NCBI RefSeq assembly: GCF_040802235.1
Contig: NC_133158.1
Location: 42,350,001 to 42,414,000 of the forward strand
DNA length: 64,000 nucleotides
DNA from: Manis javanica
Lineage: Eukaryota; Chordata; Mammalia; Pholidota; Manidae
Reading direction: 5' to 3'
In this document: in pieces, positions 44,310 through 55,085 of the stretch
Numbering within the stretch: the first letter of the stretch is position 1
Layout: every line of letters begins with the position of its first letter
Notes under the pieces: generated by a model
What the model saw: only the letters and a program-made list of their open reading frames with translations
Database searches by the model: none
What the model was told of the DNA's origin: nothing
Made by a program: the position numbers and the translations under genes

Positions 44310-45150
44310 ACCCCAGGCGCCAGCTGGAAGTTTCTGCCCACCGCCCTTCCCTGGGTAAGGCTGGGGCGCGGCGGGAGGCTGCAGGGAGAGCCGGGGTTCG
44401 CTGCCCCCCACCCATGTCGCGGCCACCGCGGGCGCTCTCCTGCCCCGACCGGTGCGAGGGCGGGCCACCTGCACCCTGGTCCCCTCAGTCCTGGGAGCGG
44501 CCCAGCACAGGCTGGCCCCCTGCAGGGTGAGGTGCTGGAGGCCCCCGCAGCGATGGCAATAATTTGTATACTATTCATGGGTCTCAGCACAGTGTCACCG
44601 CTTCGTGCTCATTTCCTGCAGGCACCGAGGAAAAGGCAAGGAAAGGGACGGAACGGGGGTGCGAACGTCCCTAGGTCCAGACAGCTGCTCACTGATCCCA
44701 CTACTTCCTTCTAGAAACTTCCCAGGCCTGGCCGCCAGGGGGCGCTCGGAGCCGGACAGCCACTCCCTCCCACTCGTGCTGGTCACTGCAAAGTTCCAGA
44801 TTATTTCCCAGGCCGGGTGGGGCTGCTGCCTGGACCTGTGACCTTGTGCCGCATCTCACCTTCCCCTGGCTGGTTAGAGGGAGGCTTGCTGCCACCATAG
44901 TCGGGGAGGGGGGCGCCCTGTGCATCCGAGCCAGCCACAGGAAGGAGGCGAGACGGCCCGGCAGGTGTCAGGGCCCAGGCGCTGTGCCGGCGTGTGTACC
45001 CGCTTCCTCCCGGCAGGAGTCAGTCCTTCAGCTATGAGCGCGGGGGAGCCCTCCTGCCGGCCGGGCTTGCCCAGGCGGGAGCTGCTCGGCGGGCCTCCGT
45101 AGGTGGGCGGGGGGCGGTTATCGTCCCGGCTCAGGCACGCCAGCGGCAGG
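44310..45150. promoter_or_regulatory. CpG-rich patch without an assigned gene
   Basis: Two GC- and CpG-dense blocks (about 44330-44530 and 44940-45140) in otherwise ordinary intergenic DNA. By eye there are eight CpG dinucleotides in 44401-44460 alone. Open frames here show no recognisable domain. It could be a CpG island of an unannotated transcript or an enhancer. Confidence 0.45.
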
Positions 45151-45527
45151 GGCGGTGGCTGGGGATCCTGCCCGACCATCTCCAGAGAATTCCCTGGATG
45201 AGCAGCCATGCCAACCACGCGGAGGGTTGTTGAGAGAAATAACCATAAAAATTATGTTTTACATTGTATTCGGTTTACACAGTCACACGAACTCTGATTG
45301 CAGAAACATTCTTATTGGACTAGTACTTTTTCAAATTGCAGTTTGCACTGAGGTAGCGGTACAGGCACCTGCAGTGGTGGGACCCATCCCGAGGGGTCCC
45401 CTGTACCCGGGCCCGCGGTTCCCTGATGTGACGCCTCAAAGCAAAGCTGCCGCCTGGTATTGGAGCAGGACATGTACAGTGATCAGGGCTGCTGATCTTA
45501 CTCAGACCTCTCCAGTTTTACTTGTGC

Positions 45528-45592
45528 TGGTGTGTGTGTATGTGTGTGTCTGCGTGTGTGTGTGTGTGTGTGTGTGTGTCTGTGGGGGGTGG
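45528..45592. repeat. (GT)n microsatellite
   Basis: About 65 bases of GT with a few interruptions (ta, ct, gc). Confidence 0.95.
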
Positions 45593-47164
45593 ATATTTAG
45601 CTCCATGCCCTGTGTGGAGCCTGTGTAGCTCCATAAATTCACCCCACAGTGAAGATGCTGAACAGTTTCATTGCCCTTTTAAGAACCACACCAAACTCTT
45701 TCACAAATCCATCACCTTCACCCCCAGCCTTAACCCTTGGCAACCACTGACCTATTCTCCGGTTCTAAAACATGGCCATTTCAAATGTTATATAATGCAA
45801 TCAGTTTTCATTTCCCTCAAAGGAATGCCCGGGGGTGCAGGTGGTGACTGAGAAGGTGGTTGCATACTTAGATTTTTTTAGGAAACTGATACCTCCTTTC
45901 CAGAGTGACTCCACGACTTCACATTCCTGCCAGAAATGTATGAGAGCTCCCGTTTTCCAAGTCCTCATCAGGCCCTGGTGTGGCACTGTGTTTTATTTTA
46001 GCCATTGGGATGGGTGCCTGGTGGCATCTCGCCGTGGTTGTGATGTGCATCTCCCTGATGGCTATGATGCTGTGTGTCTGTTAACATGCTCCTTGGCCTC
46101 TGTGGATGCTCTTGATGGAATGTCTGCTCGTGTGTTTTGGCCATTTTCGTATTAGATTTTCTGCTGTTGAGTTGTGAGAGTTGTTTATACACTCCAGATA
46201 CAAGTCCTTTGTTAGATATGCAGTTTGCAAGTATTTTCTCCCAGTCTGTGGCTTGTCTGTCTATCTTCCTCTCACGGGCATTCACAGAGCAGAAGTTTTT
46301 AATTTTGGTGAGGCCCGATATATCAATTTTTCCTTTTGTCTGTTGTGTTTATGGTGCCAAGTTGAATAACTCCTTGCCTAGTTCTAGCTTCCAAAGATTT
46401 TTGCTTATTTTTTCCCTAAATGATGTATAGTTTTATGTTTTGCATTTAATTCTATGATGCATTTTGAGTTAATTTTTGTGTAGGATGTGAACTTTAGGTC
46501 AAGGTTCATTTTTTTGGACATTTGGGTGTCTAATTGTTCCAGCACCATTTGTGAAAGAGGCTATCTCTTCTCCCTTGAATTGCTTTTACACCTTTGCCAA
46601 AAATCAGCTGGGCATATTGTGTGGGCCTATTTCTGAGTCCTCTGCTATTTCTGTTCATCTCTGTGTCTGTCCATTTGCTAATACCCCGTTGTCTTGATTA
46701 CTGCAGTGATATCGTAAGCCTTTTTATCAGATAGAGTGGTTCCTCTCATTTTACTCTTCCTTTTCAACATTGTTGTAGGTATTCCAGGGCCCGTAACTTT
46801 CCATATAAATTTTAAAATATGCCTATCTATTTCTACAAAAAACTTTGATGGAATTGATAAGAAATGCACAAACCTATAGATTAATCTGGGGAGCATTACC
46901 ATCTTTACTATGTTGTCTTCCAATCCATGTACATGGTATATCTCTATTTATTAGGTCTTCCTTAATTTCTTTCATCAGAATATTACCATTTTCAAAATAT
47001 AGATCCTTAAGTTGTGTTAAGTGTTTACCTAAGTATTCCTCTTTTCAAGTGATCATAAATGGTATTGTTCTTAATGTCAGGTCTGCGTGTTTACTGATCA
47101 TATATAGAAATGCCGTCACTTTATGTGGGCTGGTCTTGTACCCCATGACTTTGCTGAACTCATT

Positions 47165-47225
47165 ATTTCTAAGAGTTTGGGTTTTTTGGTCTCTTATTAT
47201 TTCTAAGAATTTGAGTTTTTTGGTA
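47165..47225. repeat. Two-unit tandem duplication in L1
   Basis: A unit of about 34 bases, containing ttatttctaagagtttggg and its variant ttatttctaagaatttgag, is repeated in tandem. Confidence 0.8.
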
Positions 47226-47872
47226 GATTCCTTGGGATTTTATATGTAGGTGTTCATGCCATCTGTAAACAGATAGTTTCATTTTTTTCCCTTCTCATCT
47301 GTATGCTTTTTATTTCTTTTTCTTCCCTTATTCCAGTGGCTAGAAATTCCAGGACTACTTTGAATAAAGGTGGTGTGAGAAGACAACCTTGCCCTGTTCC
47401 CAGTCTTAGGGGAAAATATTTAGAATTTATTCAGCATGACATCAGCTGTAGGTGTCTTATAAATGCTTTTATTCCCTTCGAGATAATTCCCCTAATTTAC
47501 TAACTTCTAAGAGTTGTTTTCATGAATGGCTGTTGTATTTTGCCTGTATTTTTTTGATGTGAGTTGACATGGCCATAGGATTGTTCTTTAGTTTGTCGAT
47601 ATGGTGGATTACATTGTTTATTTTCTGATGTTGAACCCATCTTTTATAGCCAGAATAAATCCTACTTGGTCATGCTGTTTAATTCCTCTCTATACATTTT
47701 TGAATTAGGTCTGCTAATATTTTCTTGAGGAATTTCCCATCTAAGTTCATGAGAGAGATTAGCCTCGCATTGTCTTTTTTGTGTGTTGTTTTTGTCTGGT
47801 TTTGGCATCAGGGTAATGCTGGCCTCACAAAATGAGTTGGGAAATATTTATCCCTCTTTTATTTTCTGGAAG

Positions 47873-47935
47873 TGTCTAATTAATAAGTTAATTCTCATTG
47901 TATTTATGAGTGAAATTCTCATTATATTTATGAGT
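47873..47935. repeat. Two-unit tandem duplication in L1
   Basis: The unit attctcattgtatttatgag and its variant attctcattatatttatgag occur about 26 bases apart. Confidence 0.85.
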
Positions 47936-48993
47936 GTAATTCTTCACTGTATTTCCTTATTATCCTTTAGGTGTCTGCAGGGTCTCTAGTGATATCCCCT
48001 GTTGCATTTCTGATGTTATTTGTGACTTCTTACATTTATTTTTTGTCAGTTTTGCTATAGGTTTGTCAATTTTATTGATTTTCCAAAGAACTACCTTTTT
48101 GTTCCATCTATTCTTTCCCTATGTTCAATTTCACTGGTTTCTGCTCATAACCTATTTCCTTCCTCATTTCTTTAGATTTATTTGGCTTTTATTTTTCCGA
48201 TTTTTTTAGGTAGAAACTGAAATTTTTGACCTGAGAGCTTTCCTCATTTCTAATGTAAGTTAACACATTTTCCTCTCAGCACTGTGTTAGCAGCGTCCCA
48301 TGAACTCTGATATGTTATAAATTCATTTTCATTCCATTCTATATACTTTTATATTTCTTTTAAACTTCCCTTTGACATATGGGTTATTTAGAGGTGTGTC
48401 ATTTACTTTCTATATGATCAGAGATTTTCCTGTCGTCGGCTGCTGATTTCTCATTTGATTCTGTTGTGATCAGAGAACAGACTGATATTATTTCTTTTAG
48501 ATTTGATGAGACTTATTTTATGGCCAAGTATATGGTCCATCTTGGTGAATTTTTGTGGACACTTAGAAAAAAATGTGTATCCTGCTATTGTTGGGTGAAA
48601 TATTCTATAAATAACAGTTAGATCCTGTGGGTTGGTGCACAGTCAGACCTGTGTCTTTGCTGGTTTTCTGACTGGCGCGTCTTCCAGTTGCTGGGAGAGG
48701 GTCTTGCAGTCTCCATTTACAACTGTGGGCCTTGCTGTTGCTTCCTTTAGCTCTATCAGTCCTTGTCTCGTGTTTTGAGGCTCTGTTCTTGGTAAGGACT
48801 ACCACTTTTGAAATATTTAAAAGCAAAGTAACTCTTTGAAAGCCATGTAATTGTTCTGAAAATTTTGAGAGTATAGGCACCACGTTTTTTATTATGAACT
48901 ACTTTCAATGTCGTCACACTTTCTTGGGTGCTCACCATGGGAGGAAAGGCCAGGTCCGTGGCAGTCTGGGTCTCAGGAACTAACTAAATTTTC

Positions 48994-49008
48994 CCTTTAA
49001 TATTATTT
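48994..49008. repeat. Left copy of a 15-base target-site duplication
   Basis: CCTTTAATATTATTT, immediately followed on the plus strand by the poly-T of the 49009-49253 L1 tail. An identical copy is at 53698-53712. Confidence 0.7.
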
Positions 49009-49253
49009 ATTTTTTATTTTTTATTTTGGTATCATTTATATACAATTCAATGAACAATATTATGGTTACTAGACTCCCCCCATTATCAAGTCCCCCCCAC
49101 ACACACCATTACAGTCACTGTCCATCAGCGTAGTAAGATACTACAGAGTCACTACTTGTCTTCTCTGTGTTCTACTGCCTTCCCTGTGACCCCCCCCCAC
49201 CACCACATTACGTGTGCTAATCGTAATGCCCCCTTTACCCCCTTAAACCTCCA
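49009..49253 (-). mobile_element. L1 3'-UTR end with poly(A) tail, about 245 bases
   Basis: Minus-strand L1 tail. On the plus strand it reads poly-T/A, then tattttggtatcatt and the same series as 50575-50830. It aligns throughout with the 3' end of the larger element and then stops abruptly. Its tail directly abuts a 15-base duplication (48994-49008) whose partner lies at 53698-53712. Confidence 0.85.
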
Positions 49254-50570
49254 CTGGCTTGTGTATAAGCCTGATTGACGAGGCTGCTAGCGGGTGGGGT
49301 TTATAGTCACACAACTATAATAGAACTGCTAAATCACATTCTTCTCCAGCTGACCATAGGCATTCAGTCCATATAAAGGGATTCCAAATAAGGGAACTAG
49401 GCCATCTTAGCGCATATGCTTCCCGATACTGCCTGGGTGGAGTGCTCTCTGGAGAGTGGGTCTGCCTGTGCGAGCTGGGGCTTGCCTTGAATCCTGCAGC
49501 CTGACATGGATGCGATGGCCAGTGTGTGGGCGGGAAGAGGACAGGGCCCAGGGCAGAGCAGAAACAGACTGAAGCCGGGCTCCTTTGTGTGAGGAGGCAC
49601 GGAGAGGCCCAGGAGCCTGGACATGCTCATGGGATGGGGGTCCCCCACGAGAGCACAGACGAGAGAACGGCTCAGCGCTGAGGCCAGGCCAGGCCAGGCC
49701 AGGGGAGGAGAAGAAATAAGTTCCCTGGGCCAGCCTGTGGGGGAGACAAGGCAGCTCAGGCATTTTCCTGTTGGTTTCTGAGGTCCACAGGGAAAGCATC
49801 TGTGTCTTGGTGGCCATCCGACAGTGAGCAGAAGGGGCACACTGCCGGGAAAGAGCTGATGTGGCCGCCCCAGGCTCACCCCCTTGCCTGCCCCCCTCCG
49901 GAATGTCCCGGAGTTAGATCAGGAACCGTGGCCCTTGGCAGGAGGCCCCAGGGAGGCAAGGGCAGTGGGGGACCCCTTTTCCTGGAGGAAGCAGCGGCCC
50001 GTCAGGTGGAGACAGGAGCCGATGGCAGGGGGAAGAGGCCGCTGGCCCGGCGCCTGGGTTGGCTCACTGAGGTCGCAGGCACCCACCTCCAGGTTTGTGA
50101 GCCGGTAGTAACTGGATTTGCCATCCAAGCCCTTGAAGGGAATAAATGGGAATTGTTATGCAGGCTGTAGATATAAGGCAGTTTCTTAAGGGGAAAATAG
50201 TCATCAATGGGTATAAAACAGCTTTTAAAAGGGATTACCACTATCAAGACATTTTTCACCTAAGATACTGGCAAAACAATAAAGCAGTTTCCAACAATGT
50301 GTCTCATGATGAATTTTCGTAAAGGAACCTCAGTCTCCCCAAAGTGAGTGCACCGTGCTGCTCTGCTGAGAGACGGAGTCTGCAGTCAGAGCTGGGCTTC
50401 ACTGACACAAAGGAGTGAAATATAATCTCAGGAGCTTTTTAGTGTCTTCTTCCAAATTTTGCCTTGTGGAAAGTGAGAAATATAATCTCAGGATACAATG
50501 GCACATACATATGTATTTATGCTGGTATATATAAATACCTACATGTATGATCATTTTTATGTAAAGAGTA
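49254..50570. other. Non-L1 segment between two L1 3' ends
   Basis: GC-rich in 49400-50110, AT-rich after. It includes a four-unit GGCCA run (49681-49702) and a local direct repeat (aaatataatctcagga near 50419 and 50478). The longest frame (49397-49879 minus, 160 codons) has no recognisable domain. It may be transduced flanking DNA. Confidence 0.5.
49681..49702. repeat. (GGCCA)n short tandem
   Basis: Four consecutive AGGCC units. Confidence 0.9.
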
Positions 50571-50574
50571 TTTT

Positions 50575-53500
50575 TATTTTATTTTATTTTGGTATCATTA
50601 ACCTACAATTACATGAGCAACATTATGGTTGCTAAGACTGCTCCCATTATCAAGTCCCCACCACATACCCCATTGCAGTCACTGCCCATCAGTGTAGTAA
50701 GATGCTATAGAATCACTACTTGTCTTCTGTGTGCTATACTGCCTTCCCCGTGCCCCAACCCCTGCTACATTGAGTGTGTTAATCATAATGCCCCTTTTTC
50801 CCCTTATCCGTCCCTTACAACCTATCCTCCACAGTCCCTGTCAGTCCACAGAATGGACTGACAGAATGGTAACTGTCAGTCCATTCTTGGGTTCTGTGAG
50901 TCTGCTGCTGTTTTGTTCTTTCAGTTTTTCTTTGTTCTTATACTCCACATATGAGCGAAATCATTTGATACTTGTCTTTCTCTGCCTGGCTTATTTCACT
51001 GAGCATAATACCCTCTAGCTCCATCCCTATTGTTGCAAATGGTAGGATTTGTTTTCTTCTTTTCACTGAATAATATTCCATTGTGTATATATACCATATC
51101 TTCTTTATCCATTCATCTACTGATGGACACTTAGGTTGCTTCCATTTCTTGGCTATTGTAAATAGTGCTGCGATAAACATAGGGGTGCATCTGTCTTTTT
51201 CAAACTGGATTCGTGCATTCTAAGGGTAGGTTCCTAAGAGTGGAATTGCTGGGTCAAATGGTATTTCTATTCTGAGTTTTTTGAGGAACCTCCATACTCC
51301 TTTCCACAATGGTTCAACTAGTTTACATTCCCACCAGCAATGTAGGAGGTTCCCTTTCTCCAGAACCTCGCCAACATTTGTTGTTTGTCTTTTGGATGGT
51401 GGCCATCCTAACTGGTGTGAGGTGATATCTCATTGTGGTTTTAATTTGCATTTCTCTGATGCTTAGTGATGTGGAGCATCTTTTCATGTGCCTGTTGGCC
51501 ATCTGAATTTCTTCTTTGGAGAAGTGTCTGTTCAGCTCCTCTGCCCATTTTGTAATTGGATTATTTGCTTTTTGTTTGTTGAAGTGCATGAGCTCTTTAT
51601 ATATTTTGAGTGTCAATCCCTTATCAGATATGTCATTTATGAATATATTCTCCCATAATGTAGGATGCCTTTTTGTTCTACTGATGGTGTCCTTTGCTGT
51701 AGAGAAACTTTTTGGTTTGATATAGTCCCACTTGTTCATTTTTGCTTTTGTTTCCCTTGCCAAGGGAGATATGTTCATGAAGAAGTTGCTCATGTTTATG
51801 TCCAAGAAAGTTTTGCCTATATTTTCTTCTAAGAGTTTTATGGTTTCATGACTCAGATTCAGGTCTTTGATCCATTTGGAGTTTACTTTTGTGTATGGAG
51901 TTACGCAGTAATCCAGTTTCAGTCTCTTACATGTAGCTGTCCAGTTTTGCCAACTCCAGCTGTTGAAGTACCTGTCATTTCCCCATTGTATATCCATGGC
52001 TCTTTTATCATATTTTAATTGACCATATATGCTTGGGTTTATATCTGGACTCTCTATTTTGTTCCACTGGTCTGTGGGTCTGTTCTTGTGCCAGTACCAA
52101 ATTGTCTTGATTACTGTGGCTTTGTAGTAGAGCTTGAAGTTGGGAAGTGAGATTCCCCCCTGCTTTATTCTTCCTTCTCAGGATCACTTTAGCTATTCAG
52201 GGTTCTTCTGCGGTTCCATATGAATTTTAGGACTATTTGTTCCAGTTCATTGAAGAATGCTGGTGGTATTTTGATAGGGATTGCATTGAATCTGTAGATT
52301 GCTTTAGACAGGATGGCCATTTTGTCAATATTAATTCTGCCTATCCAAGAGCATGGGATGAATTTGCATTTATTAGTGTCCTCTTTAATTTCTCTTTAGA
52401 GTGTCTTATAGTTTTCAGGGCATAGGTCTTTAATTTCCTTGGTTAGGTTTATTCCTAGGTATTTTATTCTTTTTGATGCAATTATAAATGGAATTGTTTT
52501 CCTGATTTCTCTTTCTGCTAGTTCATCATTAGTGTAGAGGAATGCAACAGATTTCTGTGTATTAATTTTGTATCCTGCAACTTTGTTGAATTCAGATATT
52601 AGTTCTAGTAGTTTTGGAGTGGAGTCTATAGGGTTTTTTATGTACAATATCATGTCATCTGCAAACAGTGACAGTTTGCCTTCTTCCTTACCAATCTGGA
52701 AGTCTTTTATTTCTTTGTGTTGTCTGATTTCCATGGCTAGGACCTACAGAACTATGTTGAATAAAAGTGGGGAGAGTGGGCATCCTTGTCTTGTTTCCAA
52801 TCTTAAAGGAAAAGCTTTCAGCTTCTCACTGTTCAGTATGATGTTGGCTGTAGGTTTGTCATATATGGCCTTTCTTATGTTGAGGTACTTGCCCTCTATA
52901 CCTATTTTGTTGAGAGTTTTTATCATGAATGGATGTTGAATTTTGTCGAATGCTTTTTCAGCATCTATAAAGGATTATCTATGGGGTTTTGTCCTTTTTG
53001 TTGATGTGGTTGATGATGTTGATGGATTTTCTAATGTACCATCCTTGCATCCCTGAGATGAATTCCACTTGGTCATGGTGTATGATCCTTTTGATATATT
53101 TTTTAATTTGGTTTGCTAATATTTTGTTGAGTATTTTTGCATCTATGTTCATCAGGGATATTGGTCTGTAGTTTTCTTTTTTGTGGTGTCTTTGCCTGGT
53201 TTTGGTATTATAGTGATGCTGGCTTCATAGAATGAGTTTGGAAGTATTCCCTCCTCTTCTATTTTTTGAAAAACTTTAAGGAGAATGGGTATTATGTCTT
53301 CTTTATATGTCTGATAAAATTCAGCAGTGAATCCATCTGGCCTGGGGGTTTTGTTCTTGGGTAGGTTTTTGATTACCACTTCAATTTCATTGCTGGTAAT
53401 TGGTCTGTTTAGATTTTCTGTTTCTTCCTTGGTCAGTCTTGGAAGGTTGTATTTTTCTAGAAAGTTGTCCATTTCTTCTAAGCTACCCAGTTTGTAGGTA

Positions 53501-53697
53501 TATAGATTTTCATAGTAGTCTCTAATAATTCTTTGTATTTCTGTGGTGTCCGTAGTTATTTTTCCTTTCTCATTTCTGATTCTGTTTATGTGTTTAGATT
53601 CTCTTTTTCTCTTAATAAGTCTGGCTAGAGGCTTATCTATTTTTATATTTTTTCAAAGAACCAGCTCTTGGTTTCATTAATTTTTTCTATTGTTTTA
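50575..53697 (-). mobile_element. Younger 5'-truncated LINE-1 (ORF2 part plus 3'UTR)
   Basis: Minus-strand L1, about 3.1 kb. Long readable ORF2 pieces are 53152-53472, 52744-52926, 52396-52734 (with the reverse-transcriptase FADD motif at 52654-52665) and 51323-51997 (C-terminal region). Frameshifts and stops separate them, so no functional protein is made. The 3'UTR with internal poly-T on the plus strand begins at 50575. It is less decayed than every other L1 here. Confidence 0.93.
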
Positions 53698-53712
53698 CCT
53701 TTAATATTATTT
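53698..53712. repeat. Right copy of the 15-base target-site duplication
   Basis: CCTTTAATATTATTT directly after the 5' truncation point of the large L1, identical to 48994-49008. Confidence 0.7.
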
Positions 53713-54446
53713 TATGAAACTTTTTTTCATTGTCTTCTTATGGGGAAAAATGAAAAAGATTAAGGGTGGGCCTACAAGGAACATTCTAAGCCTCCCATTA
53801 AGACACTGAAGAACTGGGCTATCACCTTTCCAAAGCCGAGATTTAAAACTAGAACGTTACAGATGAATAGTGGACAGGAAGCCATTCCTTGAGTGTACCG
53901 TGATGAAAATTTCACCCGGGTGCCTGGGCTCTGTGTGACCCTGGACTTAGCAGCCCCACAGCCACCTTTCTCCCCAACTGAAGGAAGTGTGTGGGAATAC
54001 AAGGGAGAGAGGATGGCACAGGAAGAACCTTAGGTCTCCTCTAACGCACAATGCCGGCAGCACTGTGGCAGAGTCTGCTCCGCGGCACGAGCAGGCCCTT
54101 GTGTCCCGTGTCACATCCCAGGCATGTGATTGGCGCCTGGAGCACCAGGACATCTCTGTGAGGTGCCTCTGAGGCTTCAGCACCTCTTGGAGGATGGACA
54201 GTGAAGGAGGGGCGGATCCAGGCCTCACCCACCGTGCAGTTGCCTGGGGGTCCAGGTACTCTTCTTCACCTCCCCCTGGCCCCCCAGCCCTTCCTCATCG
54301 CCTGCCCTGGCTGGATTTCAGGGTTGTCAGGAAGAGAAAACAGGATCCTACTGGGGGGCTACTTCTGTCATTTGGTTTTAAGTAAACCTCTAGGAGCAAC
54401 CCTAATGATGAAAGTGATACAAACGTTTCTGGTTTTGTTTCCAGCA

Positions 54447-54598
54447 GGTGAGAAGTTTGCAAAGAAGCTGGAACGTGACAACAGCTCTCAGACGGGTGGC
54501 CTATCCTGCAGCCCCGACCCCTCTCCTCAGGGCCTCCATCCCCCGGGAGGCCCTGCCCAGCGGGGACACACAGAGCAGAGGAGGACATGGCCAACACG
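54447..54598 (+). other. Candidate internal exon of an unassigned transcript
   Basis: Bounded by a plausible acceptor (tttctggttttgtttccagc then ag) and a donor (AACACG then gtagga). It is open in two frames across its length but shows no family similarity. It pairs with the candidate terminal exon at 54999. Confidence 0.3.
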
Positions 54599-54998
54599 GT
54601 AGGACCTGGCCAGGAATCACAGCCCTTTACACATCCTGGACGCACCCACGGCCATACAACCAATGTGCCTCATTCTAGAGCCCAGGCCTCAGTCACTGTA
54701 TTTATAATAAAAAAGAGAAGACATGAATAAAAGATATAAAATAGAAATAAAGTTTAGTGGGGATCTTTAAGGATAACCAAGTCCAGGGCCTTTGTCTAGG
54801 GAACCACAGTCTCCGTCTTGTCCAGACACAACTGACGGCCGAATCGCTGGGTGGCTTGGCCTCGTCGCCGTGCCTTTGACTTTGGGGCTTATGGAACGTC
54901 GCAGCAGCAGCAGCCTCGGGACGTGTCTGGACTGTAACTGCCGTCCCTGGGAAGCTCTTGGCCTGTAACTAACATGTGAGTCTCTTGTCCTTTTTCAG

Positions 54999-55085
54999 GA
55001 GAAGTGGGAACAGGTCACCATCAGTCCAGGCTGGATGGAAACTCCTCATTCCTGAAATAAAACATTCACCTACACACCTTTGTCT
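54999..55085 (+). other. Candidate 3'-terminal exon with AATAAA
   Basis: A strong acceptor (cttgtcctttttcag) precedes 54999, and AATAAA lies at 55056-55061, followed by a plausible cleavage zone. It could be an alternative end of TMPRSS3 or part of a long noncoding RNA. Not tied to any known transcript by the sequence. Confidence 0.3.

Larger units (their letters stand above)
45630..48900 (-). mobile_element. Old LINE-1, 3' end to ORF2 (degenerate)
   Basis: Minus-strand L1. The 3' region (tccgttctaaaacatggccat-like text) starts near 45630. Then come the reverse-transcriptase and endonuclease parts of ORF2, with the readable remnant 46678-46923 (minus) resembling the L1 ORF2 C-terminal half. 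Small internal tandem duplications occur at 47165-47225 and 47873-47935. No functional frame. Confidence 0.85.

Noticed and set aside
44268-44714. 148-codon plus-strand open frame in the CpG-rich patch
   Set aside because: The amino-acid composition (Gly, Pro, Arg, Ala) simply reflects GC content. Kept only as part of the CpG observation.
49397-49879. 160-codon minus-strand open frame between the two L1 tails
   Set aside because: GC-rich sequence gives long chance frames. I see no domain, splice context or conservation argument.
46678-53472. L1 ORF2-like protein fragments as possible genes
   Set aside because: They are frame-broken pieces of retrotransposons and are reported as mobile elements.
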